Source: a virus. From it: a DNA stretch of 40,676 bases. Shown piece after piece: positions 32,010 to 39,051 of the stretch. The translations under genes and the position numbers were made by a program. Within the stretch, counting starts at the first letter, position 1. Every line of letters begins with the position of its first letter. The notes below the pieces were generated by a model. The model worked only from the letters and a program-made list of their open reading frames with translations, had not been told where the DNA came from and did no database searches. The DNA lies in IMG/VR virus record IMGVR_UViG_3300044678_001129, positions 1 to 40,676 of that record. One strand, 5' to 3'.

Positions 32010-32023
32010 GTGTCCTGCCATTC

Positions 32024-32749
32024 CTATGCCACCGCCACCGTGGGCAGCAAGCTTCGGAAGGCGTTGATCTGCGTCATCTGCTCCAACGGCGGGTTCTTTT
32101 TCACAACCCATGTAAAGGCGTTCAGGAGTGCCCAACTGGTGCCCATGCCGTGGTCGCTGAAGCGTGGGTTGTGGTACTCCGCATCCACTTCCCCGATCCG
32201 GCTCCAGCACATGATCCCCTGTCGGCCAGCCTCGCACAACACGGCCTCCTCCATGGTGCGTGTGAGTGGTGTGTGCTGCAGGTTGGCCACAATGGTCTTC
32301 ACGTTGGCGGCCTCCTCCCGGTACTTGCCAAACGCCTCCTCCAGGTTGGCGGCCAGGTCAAAGTTCCTTGTGTGCTTCTTGCGGAGCACCACCTGGCCAG
32401 TGGCACACCCGTTGTGGCACACAAACACATTCGTCCCCACCACCAACCGCAACGTCCGTTCCATGTTGTTGCTGGTCAGGACCCCCATGCTAAACGTCTG
32501 CCCCTCTGGTGCAGGCAGGCCGGGGATGTCCAAGGCCAACGCACCGGCCAGGCTGGTGCCGCCTTTGCTTACACTGTAAACCTCCTCCGTGACCTTCCAA
32601 CCCATAAACAGGGCCTGGTCCTTCAGGGTTTCCACAAGGGCACCGTGTTGGATACCCTGCCACACCGGCCCCGCCCCTTTGGGCCGTACCAGTGGGATCT
32701 CATGGAGCTGTTCCAGTGTTAGTTTTTCGCCTTTGATCACATTAATCAT
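32024..32749 (-). CDS. DUF932-like phage/plasmid protein
   Basis: The 241 residues start at ATG 32749, overlapping the previous stop. The central region, TLRLVVGTNVFVCHNGCATG followed by a basic RKKHTRNFDL segment, and the C-terminal WALLNAFTWVVKK match the general pattern of DUF932 proteins (a G..VFVC.N motif, then a KH basic motif, then a late W..N..T segment), found on plasmids and phages with unknown function. It ends 15 bases before a strong terminator. Confidence 0.7.
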   Translation of the reverse strand: MINVIKGEKLTLEQLHEIPLVRPKGAGPVWQGIQHGALVETLKDQALFMGWKVTEEVYSVSKGGTSLAGALALDIPGLPAPEGQTFSMGVLTSNNMERTLRLVVGTNVFVCHNGCATGQVVLRKKHTRNFDLAANLEEAFGKYREEAANVKTIVANLQHTPLTRTMEEAVLCEAGRQGIMCWSRIGEVDAEYHNPRFSDHGMGTSWALLNAFTWVVKKNPPLEQMTQINAFRSLLPTVAVA

Positions 32750-32985
32750 GACCCATACTCCAACGCATACGCTTCCAAAAATTCCACAAGCCACGCGGCC
32801 CGTCGGATACTTGGACCATCTTGGTCCTCTAAGGCCAGGGCGTGCAAGTCTTTTGCAGGCCCATCCAGTGCCACCACCAGTGCCTCCAGGGCGGCCCATG
32901 CTGCCCCGGTGTCTGGTGCTTCGTTACAAGCCAGGGCCACCGCCACAAGGGCGGTCGGCCCGTCCACATTCACACCAATACTCAT
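32746..32985 (-). CDS. Small unknown protein (79 aa)
   Basis: Starts at ATG 32985, overlapping the stop of the upstream gene, and ends overlapping the DUF932-like start. It is Ala-rich and helical (AWAALEALVVALDGPAKDLH; RRAAWLVEFLEAYALEYG). No Cys cluster or membrane segment. Function unknown; tight coupling suggests a partner of the DUF932-like protein. Confidence 0.6.
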   Translation of the reverse strand: MSIGVNVDGPTALVAVALACNEAPDTGAAWAALEALVVALDGPAKDLHALALEDQDGPSIRRAAWLVEFLEAYALEYGS

Positions 32986-33176
32986 TTCAGGTCCTTTGCG
33001 GGTTTGCAGCCCACCAGGTCCAGCTTCCGCACCTTTAATCCGCTGTCGTGCATGTTGTTCAACACGCGGCGGCGGGCACGGGTTTCCGTGCTGCCAGTGG
33101 CCTGCAGCGGTACAAGCTCGCAGTTGTGCGGGTTGGTTGTGTAAACGGCAGCGGTAAAGGTAAAGATCTGGTTCAT
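32982..33176 (-). CDS. Small unknown protein (64 aa)
   Basis: The ATG at 33176 follows GGAG. The product begins NQIFTFTAAVYTTNPHNCEL, then has a basic RARRRVLNNMHDSG segment and a C-terminal KVRKLDLVGCKPAKDL. It resembles a small beta-hairpin protein with positive charge. The stop overlaps the next ATG. Confidence 0.6.
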   Translation of the reverse strand: MNQIFTFTAAVYTTNPHNCELVPLQATGSTETRARRRVLNNMHDSGLKVRKLDLVGCKPAKDLK

Positions 33177-33202
33177 GGCAAGCTCCAGGGGTCAGGGTTT
33201 GC

Positions 33203-33221
33203 GGCCACCACAGCGGCGGCC
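33203..33221. other. GC hairpin between small genes
   Basis: GGCC arms with an inner CC/GG pair around an ACAGC (or GCTGT) loop. The same loop and inner stem occur at 34018-34040. There is no T-run, so termination is doubtful; it may stabilise mRNA ends. Confidence 0.4.
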
Positions 33222-33227
33222 AGGGGT

Positions 33228-33431
33228 TTAAGCCAGTTGGTCCACACAGTACAAAAACAAGCCACAAGGCGTGTGGCCACCTTCCAGCACAGTGTGCCCA
33301 AAGGTGGCGGCCCATTCGTCACAGGCGTTACAGGCAGCTTCAAAGTTCGTAAACTGCAGCGGGTGCTCCAGTTCCGTGCGGTAGTCCGGGCCGGGTATAA
33401 AACAGGTCCGGGTCAGGCGGTAAAGTTCCAC
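33228..33431 (-). CDS. Unknown early protein (67 aa)
   Basis: I chose GTG 33431, 7 bases after GGAG, because the frame further upstream enters the promoter. The product has a Tyr/Leu-rich start (ELYRLTRTCFIPGPDYRTEL), a CNACDEW motif and a Cys/Phe/Tyr-rich end (TPCGLFLYCVDQLA). It may bind metal by its Cys residues. It is the first gene of the DUF932-like operon. Confidence 0.55.
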   Translation of the reverse strand: MELYRLTRTCFIPGPDYRTELEHPLQFTNFEAACNACDEWAATFGHTVLEGGHTPCGLFLYCVDQLA

Positions 33432-33487
33432 GGCAAGCTCCAAAGTCAGTGGCCAGTTGTTGCACAGTAAACACCGGGCAAGGCCCA

Positions 33488-33515
33488 AGTGTAACATGTG
33501 TTACACCGGGCACAA
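33488..33515 (-). promoter_or_regulatory. Promoter with palindromic operator for the DUF932-like operon
   Basis: Minus-strand TTGTGC (33515-33510), 16-bp spacer, TACACT (33493-33488). GTGTAACATGTGTTACAC (33489-33506) fills the spacer and -10, with perfect 8-bp arms and a TG centre. Confidence 0.65.
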
Positions 33516-33532
33516 GTCCGCACCAAACAATT

Positions 33533-33985
33533 TCATAAAATTTCGTAATCCAGGATTTCCTTGCCACGGCAGTGGGCATAGGTCACCACAACCATCCGTT
33601 CCCCGGCAGTGTACCGCCACTCCCAAGATTCGTTCCGTGGGCCGTCCGGTGCGGCCCACTTGTGATCCAACACCCATCCGGGGCTCTTTACCATGGCACG
33701 CATGGCGTCACGGAGCTTTGTTTGCGGCTGGTCGGGATCGTTGATCACCACACCCATGTCCGCACTGTCCGGCCACACCTGGCCACGGTTGCACAACAGG
33801 CCAGCCACTTGCAAGGCCACGGGGCCACCATAGCGGGCCTGGCACGCCTTGCACACGTTGCCCTTGCGGGCATGGCCTTGGCGGGGCACTGGCAGGCTGT
33901 CCGCCTTGCGTCCACACACCACGCGGCCACACTGTTGGCACAAACAGTCATCCCCACCACATCCACAGTTGCAAAATCCACCCAT
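33533..33985 (-). CDS. Cys-rich early protein with double zinc knuckle
   Basis: The 150 residues start at ATG 33985 (MGGFCNCGCGGDDCLCQQCG) and have further Cys at about residues 24, 44 and 47 (VCKACQ), indicating one or two zinc-binding sites. The rest is a mixed domain ending VTYAHCRGKEILDYEIL. It is likely a nucleic-acid-binding or host-interaction protein; no family recognised. Confidence 0.65.
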   Translation of the reverse strand: MGGFCNCGCGGDDCLCQQCGRVVCGRKADSLPVPRQGHARKGNVCKACQARYGGPVALQVAGLLCNRGQVWPDSADMGVVINDPDQPQTKLRDAMRAMVKSPGWVLDHKWAAPDGPRNESWEWRYTAGERMVVVTYAHCRGKEILDYEIL

Positions 33986-34017
33986 GTCAATACTCCACAA
34001 GGCAAAGGCACAAAGGC

Positions 34018-34040
34018 GGGGCCACCACAGCGGCGGCCCC
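34018..34040. other. GC hairpin (GGGGCC/GGCCCC)
   Basis: Six GC pairs plus an inner two or three pairs and an ACAGC loop; on the minus strand it is followed by a short CCTTTG only. It may be a weak terminator or processing site between small genes. Confidence 0.45.
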
Positions 34041-34053
34041 GGTTGGTTGTTGG

Positions 34054-34260
34054 TTACTTGGCCACCACAATGGTCACCAAGTCTGTTCCGCGGAGGTTTA
34101 CAGGGTATCCGCTGAGGTTGGTGTGGGCCATAATGTACCCCCGGTGCGTTGGGCGTGCGTTGGTGGTGCAGGTGCGTGTTGTGCGTGTTTCAATGTTGAG
34201 CACAACCATGCCTTCCACAAGGTCTTTGGCGGGGATACGTTTGGTGTTGGTAAGATCCAT
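34054..34260 (-). CDS. Small basic early protein (68 aa)
   Basis: Starts at ATG 34260 after AACAAAGGAACCTGAC. Sequence MDLTNTKRIPAKDLVEGM, then a beta-strand-rich middle (VVLNIETRTTRTC), and VTIVVAK at the end; Thr- and Arg-rich. It looks like a small beta-barrel protein, perhaps nucleic-acid binding. No family recognised. Confidence 0.6.
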   Translation of the reverse strand: MDLTNTKRIPAKDLVEGMVVLNIETRTTRTCTTNARPTHRGYIMAHTNLSGYPVNLRGTDLVTIVVAK

Positions 34261-34290
34261 TGTCAGGTTCCTTTGTTGGTTGGTTGTTGG

Positions 34291-34626
34291 TTACTCTGGG
34301 CAGGCGGCTGCACACATAATCACAGCGGCCAGGGGGCTGCACCAGTTGGGCTCCAGGGTCTGTGTGTCCCCTTCCACGTTTACCAGTTCAATCAGGAGGC
34401 CACCTTTGCGGATGGTAATGTAAAGGTCATGGGTGTGGCCGGTGCAGCCACTGATCGCGTCGCCTTTAATGGCGTCCACATGTATTCCCATGGCACCCCA
34501 CAAGCGGCAAACCACCTGCAGCCAGTGGCAGCGTTCCGCCTTGCTGCCTGTTTGCATTTCAAACAGGGCTTCCGGGTCTGTTGCAAAGCGTGCGGCTGTT
34601 TTTGCGATCTGGTTCATGTCGGCCAT
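34291..34626 (-). CDS. Unknown early protein (111 aa)
   Basis: Starts at ATG 34626 (MADMNQIAKTAARFATDPEA) after AAAGGAACCTGAC. The middle is LQVVCRLWGAMGIHVDAI and a beta segment THDLYITIRKGGLLIELVNV. The last gene read from the outermost early promoter of the minus block (34682-34709). No family recognised. Confidence 0.65.
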   Translation of the reverse strand: MADMNQIAKTAARFATDPEALFEMQTGSKAERCHWLQVVCRLWGAMGIHVDAIKGDAISGCTGHTHDLYITIRKGGLLIELVNVEGDTQTLEPNWCSPLAAVIMCAAACPE

Positions 34627-34681
34627 TGTCAGGTTCCTTTGCTTGTCGGCTGGTTATTGTTGCCCCATTGGGTATCGGCAA

Positions 34682-34709
34682 AGTATAGGCGGCAGATTAG
34701 CCAATGCAA
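34682..34709 (-). promoter_or_regulatory. Sigma70-like promoter, first of the minus-strand block
   Basis: Minus-strand TTGCAT (34709-34704), 16-bp spacer with TAATCTGCC, TATACT (34687-34682), then TTGCCGATACC. This is nearly the same element as at 31475-31502. It lies about 55 bases ahead of the ATG at 34626. Confidence 0.75.
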
Positions 34710-34777
34710 GATGCTTCTGTTTGTTTTTGTGATTATTTTGTGAAGTATCCGTTTTGCCTGTCTTTTCGTGGATGCAC

Positions 34778-34806
34778 TTGCCAGCGGGTGGGCGTTGGGT
34801 TTATGG
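34778..34806 (+). promoter_or_regulatory. Weak candidate promoter for the packaging genes
   Basis: TTGCCA (34778-34783), 17-bp spacer, TTATGG (34801-34806), about 20 bases ahead of the terminase ATG. The -10 is poor, and late control by a phage factor is equally possible. Confidence 0.25.
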
Positions 34807-34825
34807 TGCGGCCCGGAGGTAACAT

Positions 34826-35659
34826 ATGGCAGGGGCATGGGACGCAGTGGAAACCCCACTGGAGCTGCACTTGGCAGCAATAGAAGGGCTGTCCGTTACA
34901 GCGGCAGCCAAGCGGCTGGGCGTTACGGACCAGACGTTGCGGAACTGGTTTAAGCAACACAAGTCGGCACGGCGGGCATGGGAGCACGGCACAGCCACGC
35001 GGGCCGATGTTACAGCAGAGGGCAAAAAGGGTGGCAGCTTTGCCAACTATGTCTTCCGCCACCTGTCCCAAGACATGCAGGACCTGTGGGAGCTGGCAGT
35101 TGGGGACAACCCGGATGGCGACATTGACTACACTGTGAGCAGTGGTGTGATCCGTGCGGCTGGGGACTACGCAAGGAAGCGGTTGTATGCCCACGCCCTG
35201 GCCTGCAGCAACTGGAACACGAACATCGCAATGCAGATCTGTGGCATTGCCTACAAGGAGCTCAAAAAGTGGCAGCAGCAGGATGAGGACTTCCTGCAGT
35301 TGATGCATGAGCTGGAGTGGTATAAGAAAAACTATTGGGAGCAGCAACTGCACAACCTGGTCGCAAGGCAGGACAAGGACGCCGTGTTGTTTGTGAACAA
35401 AACGGTCAACAAGGACCGGGGCTATGGGGAGCAGGTGGCCGTCCAACACAGTGGCACGGTCGGCCAACACCACACAGGCACCATCCAACACGAGCACAGC
35501 CAGTTGGTTAACCTGGGGGCCTTGGACCTGCCTGTGGAAGTGCTGCAACAGGTCATGGAAGCAATAGAGCGGGCAGCAACACAGGCAGCACCGGCACAGG
35601 TGGAGGTCAAGGGGCGGGACGGTGAAATGTATTTGTTGCCACCGGGGGTGCGGGCATGA
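34826..35659 (+). CDS. terS: Terminase small subunit
   Basis: The 277 residues have two helix-turn-helix-like segments: GLSVTAAAKRLGVTDQTLRN (about 20-39) and NTNIAMQICGIAYKELKKWQ (about 129-148). DNA-recognition helices at the start of a long helical protein are typical of small terminase subunits, which select the packaging site. The tail is rich in Gln/His (HSGTVGQHHTGTIQHEHSQ) and may contact the large subunit. GGAGGT lies just ahead of the ATG and the stop overlaps the large-subunit start (ATGA). Confidence 0.82.
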   Translation: MAGAWDAVETPLELHLAAIEGLSVTAAAKRLGVTDQTLRNWFKQHKSARRAWEHGTATRADVTAEGKKGGSFANYVFRHLSQDMQDLWELAVGDNPDGDIDYTVSSGVIRAAGDYARKRLYAHALACSNWNTNIAMQICGIAYKELKKWQQQDEDFLQLMHELEWYKKNYWEQQLHNLVARQDKDAVLFVNKTVNKDRGYGEQVAVQHSGTVGQHHTGTIQHEHSQLVNLGALDLPVEVLQQVMEAIERAATQAAPAQVEVKGRDGEMYLLPPGVRA

Positions 35660-37098
35660 CGGCAGCAATGGCCCCACAGTTTAACCGCACCGATCTGAAG
35701 GCACAGATCTGCAGGATGTCGTTCTATGACTACGTGAGGGAAATGTGGGACACCATTATTCCACAGGAGCCCTCTTGGAACTGGCACATTAAATACATCT
35801 GCGACGAGCTTCAAACTATGTCCCAGCGTGTATACAATTGGGAGCCAAAGCTCTACGACGAAATCATTAACATTAGTCCGGGCACAACCAAGTCCACGGT
35901 CTGCAGTGTAATGTATCCAGGCTGGGCATGGGCTAACATGCCAAGCTTCCGGTTCATTGGCATCAGCTATACAATGCCACTCAGCCACCAGTTGTCCCTT
36001 CTATCCCGTGACGTAATCCAGAGCGACAAGTACCGCGAGCTCTTCCCATACGTTCGCATCCGCAAGGACATGAACACCAAGAGCCACTTTGCCAACACAC
36101 TGGGCGGCAGCCGGTTTGCCACGACCATTGGTGGCTCGGTGACCGGGATGCACGGCCACGCCATTGGCATTGACGACCCGTTGGACCCCACACAGGCAGC
36201 CAGCGAGCAGGAGCTGGCCACGGCCTTGAGCTTCTGTAGGGAAACGATCCCCAGTCGTAAGGTGGACAAAAAGGTCAGCTTCATATTTTTGATCATGCAG
36301 CGTTTGCATGAGCTGGACCCGACCGGGGACTGGTTGTCCCGCAAGCGTGGCAAAGGGTTGCGGCACGTGTGCCTCCCGGCAAGGCTGACGGACAAGGTGC
36401 AGCCACCGGAGTTGGCGGACAGGTACATCAATGGCCTCATGGACCCAGTACGCCTGAACGATGGTGTGCTGAACGAAGCCCTGTTGGACCTTGGCGAGTA
36501 TGGATTCGCGGGGCAGTACCTCCAATGGCCTGTGCCACGGGAAGGCGGTATGTTTAAGGCCCACCGCATCCTTGTGGACACACCACCACAGGTGTTCAAG
36601 TGTGTGATCCGGTATTGGGACAAGGCGGGCACGCTCAACGACGGGGCCTTTACATGCGGCGTCAAAATGGGGCTGGACTTGACCGGGCGGTTCTGGTTGC
36701 TGGATGTGAAACGGTTCCAACTGGACAGCCACCAGCGGGAGCAGGTGATCCTCCAAACAGCCAGGATCGACGGGAAGGGTGTGCGTGTGATGGTGGAGCA
36801 GGAGCCGGGCAGCGGTGGCAAGGAGTCAGCGGAAGCGACCGTGCGTTTGTTGGCGGGCTTTAATGTCAAGGCGGACCGCGTAACGGGGGACAAGGAGACA
36901 AGAGCGGACCCCTATAGTGCTCAAGTCAACGGCGGGAACGTTTACATGGTGCAGGCGGAGTGGAACGCGGCATACATCAACGAGCTGACCCTGTTCCCCC
37001 GTGGCAAGTACAAGGACCAGGTGGACGCATCCAGTGGGGCCTTTGCGGCCCTAAACGTTCACAAGCGTGTCATCAAAACATTAGGGGGCGGCAAGTGA
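35656..37098 (+). CDS. terL: Terminase large subunit
   Basis: The 480 residues have an N-terminal ATPase (EIINISPGTTKST as a deviant Walker A around 71-83, AIGIDDPLDPT as Walker B about 169-179) and a C-terminal RNase H-fold nuclease (RYWDKAGTLNDGAF, VEQEPGSGGKES, KDQVDASSGAF as the acidic motifs). This is the gp17-type packaging motor that cuts and pumps DNA into the prohead. The usual GKS of the Walker A is replaced by TKS, a known variation in terminases. Confidence 0.9.
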   Translation: MTAAMAPQFNRTDLKAQICRMSFYDYVREMWDTIIPQEPSWNWHIKYICDELQTMSQRVYNWEPKLYDEIINISPGTTKSTVCSVMYPGWAWANMPSFRFIGISYTMPLSHQLSLLSRDVIQSDKYRELFPYVRIRKDMNTKSHFANTLGGSRFATTIGGSVTGMHGHAIGIDDPLDPTQAASEQELATALSFCRETIPSRKVDKKVSFIFLIMQRLHELDPTGDWLSRKRGKGLRHVCLPARLTDKVQPPELADRYINGLMDPVRLNDGVLNEALLDLGEYGFAGQYLQWPVPREGGMFKAHRILVDTPPQVFKCVIRYWDKAGTLNDGAFTCGVKMGLDLTGRFWLLDVKRFQLDSHQREQVILQTARIDGKGVRVMVEQEPGSGGKESAEATVRLLAGFNVKADRVTGDKETRADPYSAQVNGGNVYMVQAEWNAAYINELTLFPRGKYKDQVDASSGAFAALNVHKRVIKTLGGGK

Positions 37099-37364
37099 GA
37101 CGGTTCTTTGTTACGTGTTGGGACTTGTTTGTGGTGGCGTGGTTCTTTTTGGCCTTTGTTGGGCTCACCACATGTTGGAAGTTGTTGTCTAGGAACGGAA
37201 AGGACTGTGTAAGTCGTGGCTTCGAAAAAACCATCAGAACCCACCTTGCAAACGCGGCAGCAAGCTATCGAAAAGCTCATCCAATGCAAGATGATCAGAA
37301 GGGGGTCCACCCACAAGCGTGCCCGGCTCAAGGCTGCACCACCACGGGACCCCACGCCAACTGA
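37095..37364 (+). CDS. Small membrane protein after the terminase
   Basis: A GTG overlapping the terminase stop opens an 89-residue frame whose first 30 residues are hydrophobic (RRFFVTCWDLFVVAWFFLAF and then VGLTTCWKLL), a clear transmembrane segment with a basic N-terminus. Only the first third has this character; the rest overlaps the next gene in another frame and looks like shadow coding, so the real protein may be shorter or the frame spurious. A holin-like or inner-membrane function is possible. Confidence 0.4.
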   Translation: MRRFFVTCWDLFVVAWFFLAFVGLTTCWKLLSRNGKDCVSRGFEKTIRTHLANAAASYRKAHPMQDDQKGVHPQACPAQGCTTTGPHAN

Positions 37365-37554
37365 GCGGAAGTATTACCAACAGCTCGCACGGGAATATAT
37401 TCGTTTGTGCGGCACGGTAACACCGGACAAGATGAAGCGGTGCGTGTTGATCCTGCAGCGGATTTGTGACCGGGAGTGGGGCTACCACATTGACAACCAT
37501 CACAAAGACTACATCCTTGCGGAAGCCTACCACATACGGCACGGGGAGGGCTAG
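37216..37554 (+). CDS. Unknown protein downstream of the terminase
   Basis: The 112 residues start at GTG 37216 and are basic in the first half (KKPSEPTLQTRQQAIEKLI, RRGSTHKRARLKAAPPRD) and contain a helical YYQQLAREYIRLCGTVTPDK and a C-terminal WGYHIDNHHKDYILAEAYH. It may be a DNA-binding accessory protein. The stop overlaps the start of the next gene. Confidence 0.6.
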   Translation: MASKKPSEPTLQTRQQAIEKLIQCKMIRRGSTHKRARLKAAPPRDPTPTERKYYQQLAREYIRLCGTVTPDKMKRCVLILQRICDREWGYHIDNHHKDYILAEAYHIRHGEG

Positions 37555-38189
37555 TGGATATCCTTGTTGGTTGTGAATGCAGCGGCCACGTCCGGGAAGC
37601 CTTTCGGGCACTGGGGCACAACGCATGGTCCTGTGACCTGGGGCCTGCCTGGGACGGCAGCCCATGCCACTTCCAAGGGGACGTCCGGGAGGTGGCCACC
37701 GCGTACCGTTGGGACATGCTGATCGCCCATCCGCCCTGCACCTACCTCAGCAACAGCGGTGTCCGTTGGCTATGGTTGCCGGATGGCAGTAAGAACGAAC
37801 CCCGGTGGGCGGCCATGCGGGAAGGGGCGGCACTGTTCCGCTTCCTGTTGGAGCTGGACACCATCCCGTTGCGTGTAATAGAAAACCCAGTCATCCACAA
37901 GTATGCCGTGGAGGAGATCGGGGCACGGCACAGCCAAACGATCCAGCCCTGGCAGTTTGGCCACACAGCGTGCAAACGGACGGCCCTGTGGTTGCGTGGT
38001 GTGCCACCATTGCAGCCGACACAGATTGTTGGCCCACCGCCGTCAGCCAATAGCATGGACCGGGCAACACGGGCCGTGTGGCATGCGTGCCACCTTGCCC
38101 CGCCAAGCCCCGACAGGCAGGCCATCCGGTCGATTACATACACAGGCATCGCGGCTGCCATGGCGGCCCAGTGGGGGACATTACAGTGA
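37554..38189 (+). CDS. Cytosine-methyltransferase-like phage protein
   Basis: The 211 residues start MDILVGCECSGHVREAFRALG, the SAM-binding start of C5-type enzymes, and have AHPPCTYLSNSGVRWL as the catalytic PC motif and VIENPVIHKYA as the ENP-like motif. Downstream are QPWQFGHTACKRTALWLRG and a C-terminal ITYTGIAAAMAAQWG. The enzyme is short for a complete C5 methyltransferase and the target-recognition region is minimal. Start GTG overlaps the upstream stop. Confidence 0.8.
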   Translation: MDILVGCECSGHVREAFRALGHNAWSCDLGPAWDGSPCHFQGDVREVATAYRWDMLIAHPPCTYLSNSGVRWLWLPDGSKNEPRWAAMREGAALFRFLLELDTIPLRVIENPVIHKYAVEEIGARHSQTIQPWQFGHTACKRTALWLRGVPPLQPTQIVGPPPSANSMDRATRAVWHACHLAPPSPDRQAIRSITYTGIAAAMAAQWGTLQ

Positions 38190-38461
38190 CCAACAAAACA
38201 AGGCAGCCCACAACACTGGCAAGGGCAGCCAGTACCACGTTCCTTCGGTTGCGTGGTGTGGAAATGTGGGAGGGGTATTTGGCCCAGCGGCGGCCCACTG
38301 GTGTGGAGGTGTTGCCAGCTCCACGGGCGGTGTTCCTTGAGGGGTTGCGGATTGGATTTGAGGCGGCGTTTCTAACAATTTTGTCGCTGGAGGAGAACGG
38401 TGGGCAAGTGGATGCAAGCAAAGTGGCACCGCCTGATCCTGTGGATCCGGTGGGAGCTTAG
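38186..38461 (+). CDS. Small unknown protein (91 aa)
   Basis: I chose GTG 38186, overlapping the methyltransferase stop. The product has a basic N-terminus (TNKTRQPTTLARAASTTFL), MWEGYLAQRRPTGVEVLP and an acidic, Pro-rich end (VAPPDPVDPVGA). No motif or family is recognised. It overlaps the next small frame by 62 bases. Confidence 0.5.
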   Translation: MTNKTRQPTTLARAASTTFLRLRGVEMWEGYLAQRRPTGVEVLPAPRAVFLEGLRIGFEAAFLTILSLEENGGQVDASKVAPPDPVDPVGA

Positions 38462-38573
38462 AATTGGGTGGACATGCACGATGCGTGTCTACATCAACAG
38501 GGACGGGGTCCGGTGGTCGGAGTCCGTGTGGTATTGCAAGGCAACGGGTGAAAAGAGAAGGGTCCAAGGGTAA
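38400..38573 (+). CDS. Small Trp/Arg-rich protein (57 aa)
   Basis: A GTG 5 bases after GGAGGAG opens MGKWMQAKWHRLILWIRWEL, continuing to a basic end (CKATGEKRRVQG). Seven Trp in 57 residues and high basic charge suggest a membrane-associated or nucleic-acid-binding peptide. It overlaps both neighbours, ending at the next ATG (TAATG). Not recognised. Confidence 0.5.
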   Translation: MGKWMQAKWHRLILWIRWELRIGWTCTMRVYINRDGVRWSESVWYCKATGEKRRVQG

Positions 38574-38827
38574 TGGCAAGCACAAGCAAGGGCACAGGCA
38601 CAAGGCATAAGGCAAAGGATCAGCCGCCACTCCAACTCACACGGGATCAGGCGGATGCCCTGTGCGTGTTGTTGGATGTGGCAACAGAGGAAGGGTGGCC
38701 ACACATTGTGGGGCAGCTCAAGGAACGCGGCATCGACATCCAGGTGTTGCGGCTGGCATGGGGCATCCTGGAGACCACAGCGGGTGTGGATGGCGGGGTG
38801 CCGGACTTGGCGGACTTTGACCAGTGA
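38573..38827 (+). CDS. Small unknown protein (84 aa)
   Basis: ATG overlapping the previous stop. A basic Gly/Ser/Thr N-terminus (ASTSKGTGTRHKAKDQPP) is followed by helices (LTRDQADALCVLLDVATEEG; RLAWGILETTAGVDGGV). No motif; might be a DNA-binding or scaffold-related protein. Confidence 0.55.
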   Translation: MASTSKGTGTRHKAKDQPPLQLTRDQADALCVLLDVATEEGWPHIVGQLKERGIDIQVLRLAWGILETTAGVDGGVPDLADFDQ

Positions 38828-39051
38828 GTGCCGACACCATCTGGGACGACACACCTGTGGGCAAGATCTTGCGGCACTTCAACTTCACATGTATGCAAGC
38901 GGCCAAACGGGCGGCAGCGTTTGAAGTGGCACAGGACGCAACAGCGGCGGCAGAACAGTGGGCAGCAAGCCGGGCGGCTGCAGCCCACTCCGACCATGTG
39001 GAGAAGGCGTTGTTGGTTTACTTAGAAGCAACAAAGGAACACCCGGTATGA
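38824..39051 (+). CDS. Small Ala-rich helical protein (75 aa)
   Basis: GTG overlapping the previous stop. It is almost wholly helical (MQAAKRAAAFEVAQDATAAA; VEKALLVYLEATKEH) with a short N-terminal acidic segment. Function unknown; the stop overlaps the nucleotidyltransferase ATG. Confidence 0.55.
   Translation: MSADTIWDDTPVGKILRHFNFTCMQAAKRAAAFEVAQDATAAAEQWAASRAAAAHSDHVEKALLVYLEATKEHPV

Noticed and set aside
31494-32237. Minus-strand frame of 247 residues in the intergenic gap
   Set aside because: It runs through the bidirectional terminator and the real DUF932-like gene in another frame, and its composition looks random.
34711-34777. AT-rich stretch (TTTGTTTTTGTGATTATTTTG) as a late promoter or origin
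   Set aside because: No -10 with proper spacing and no iterons are seen; its role stays open.
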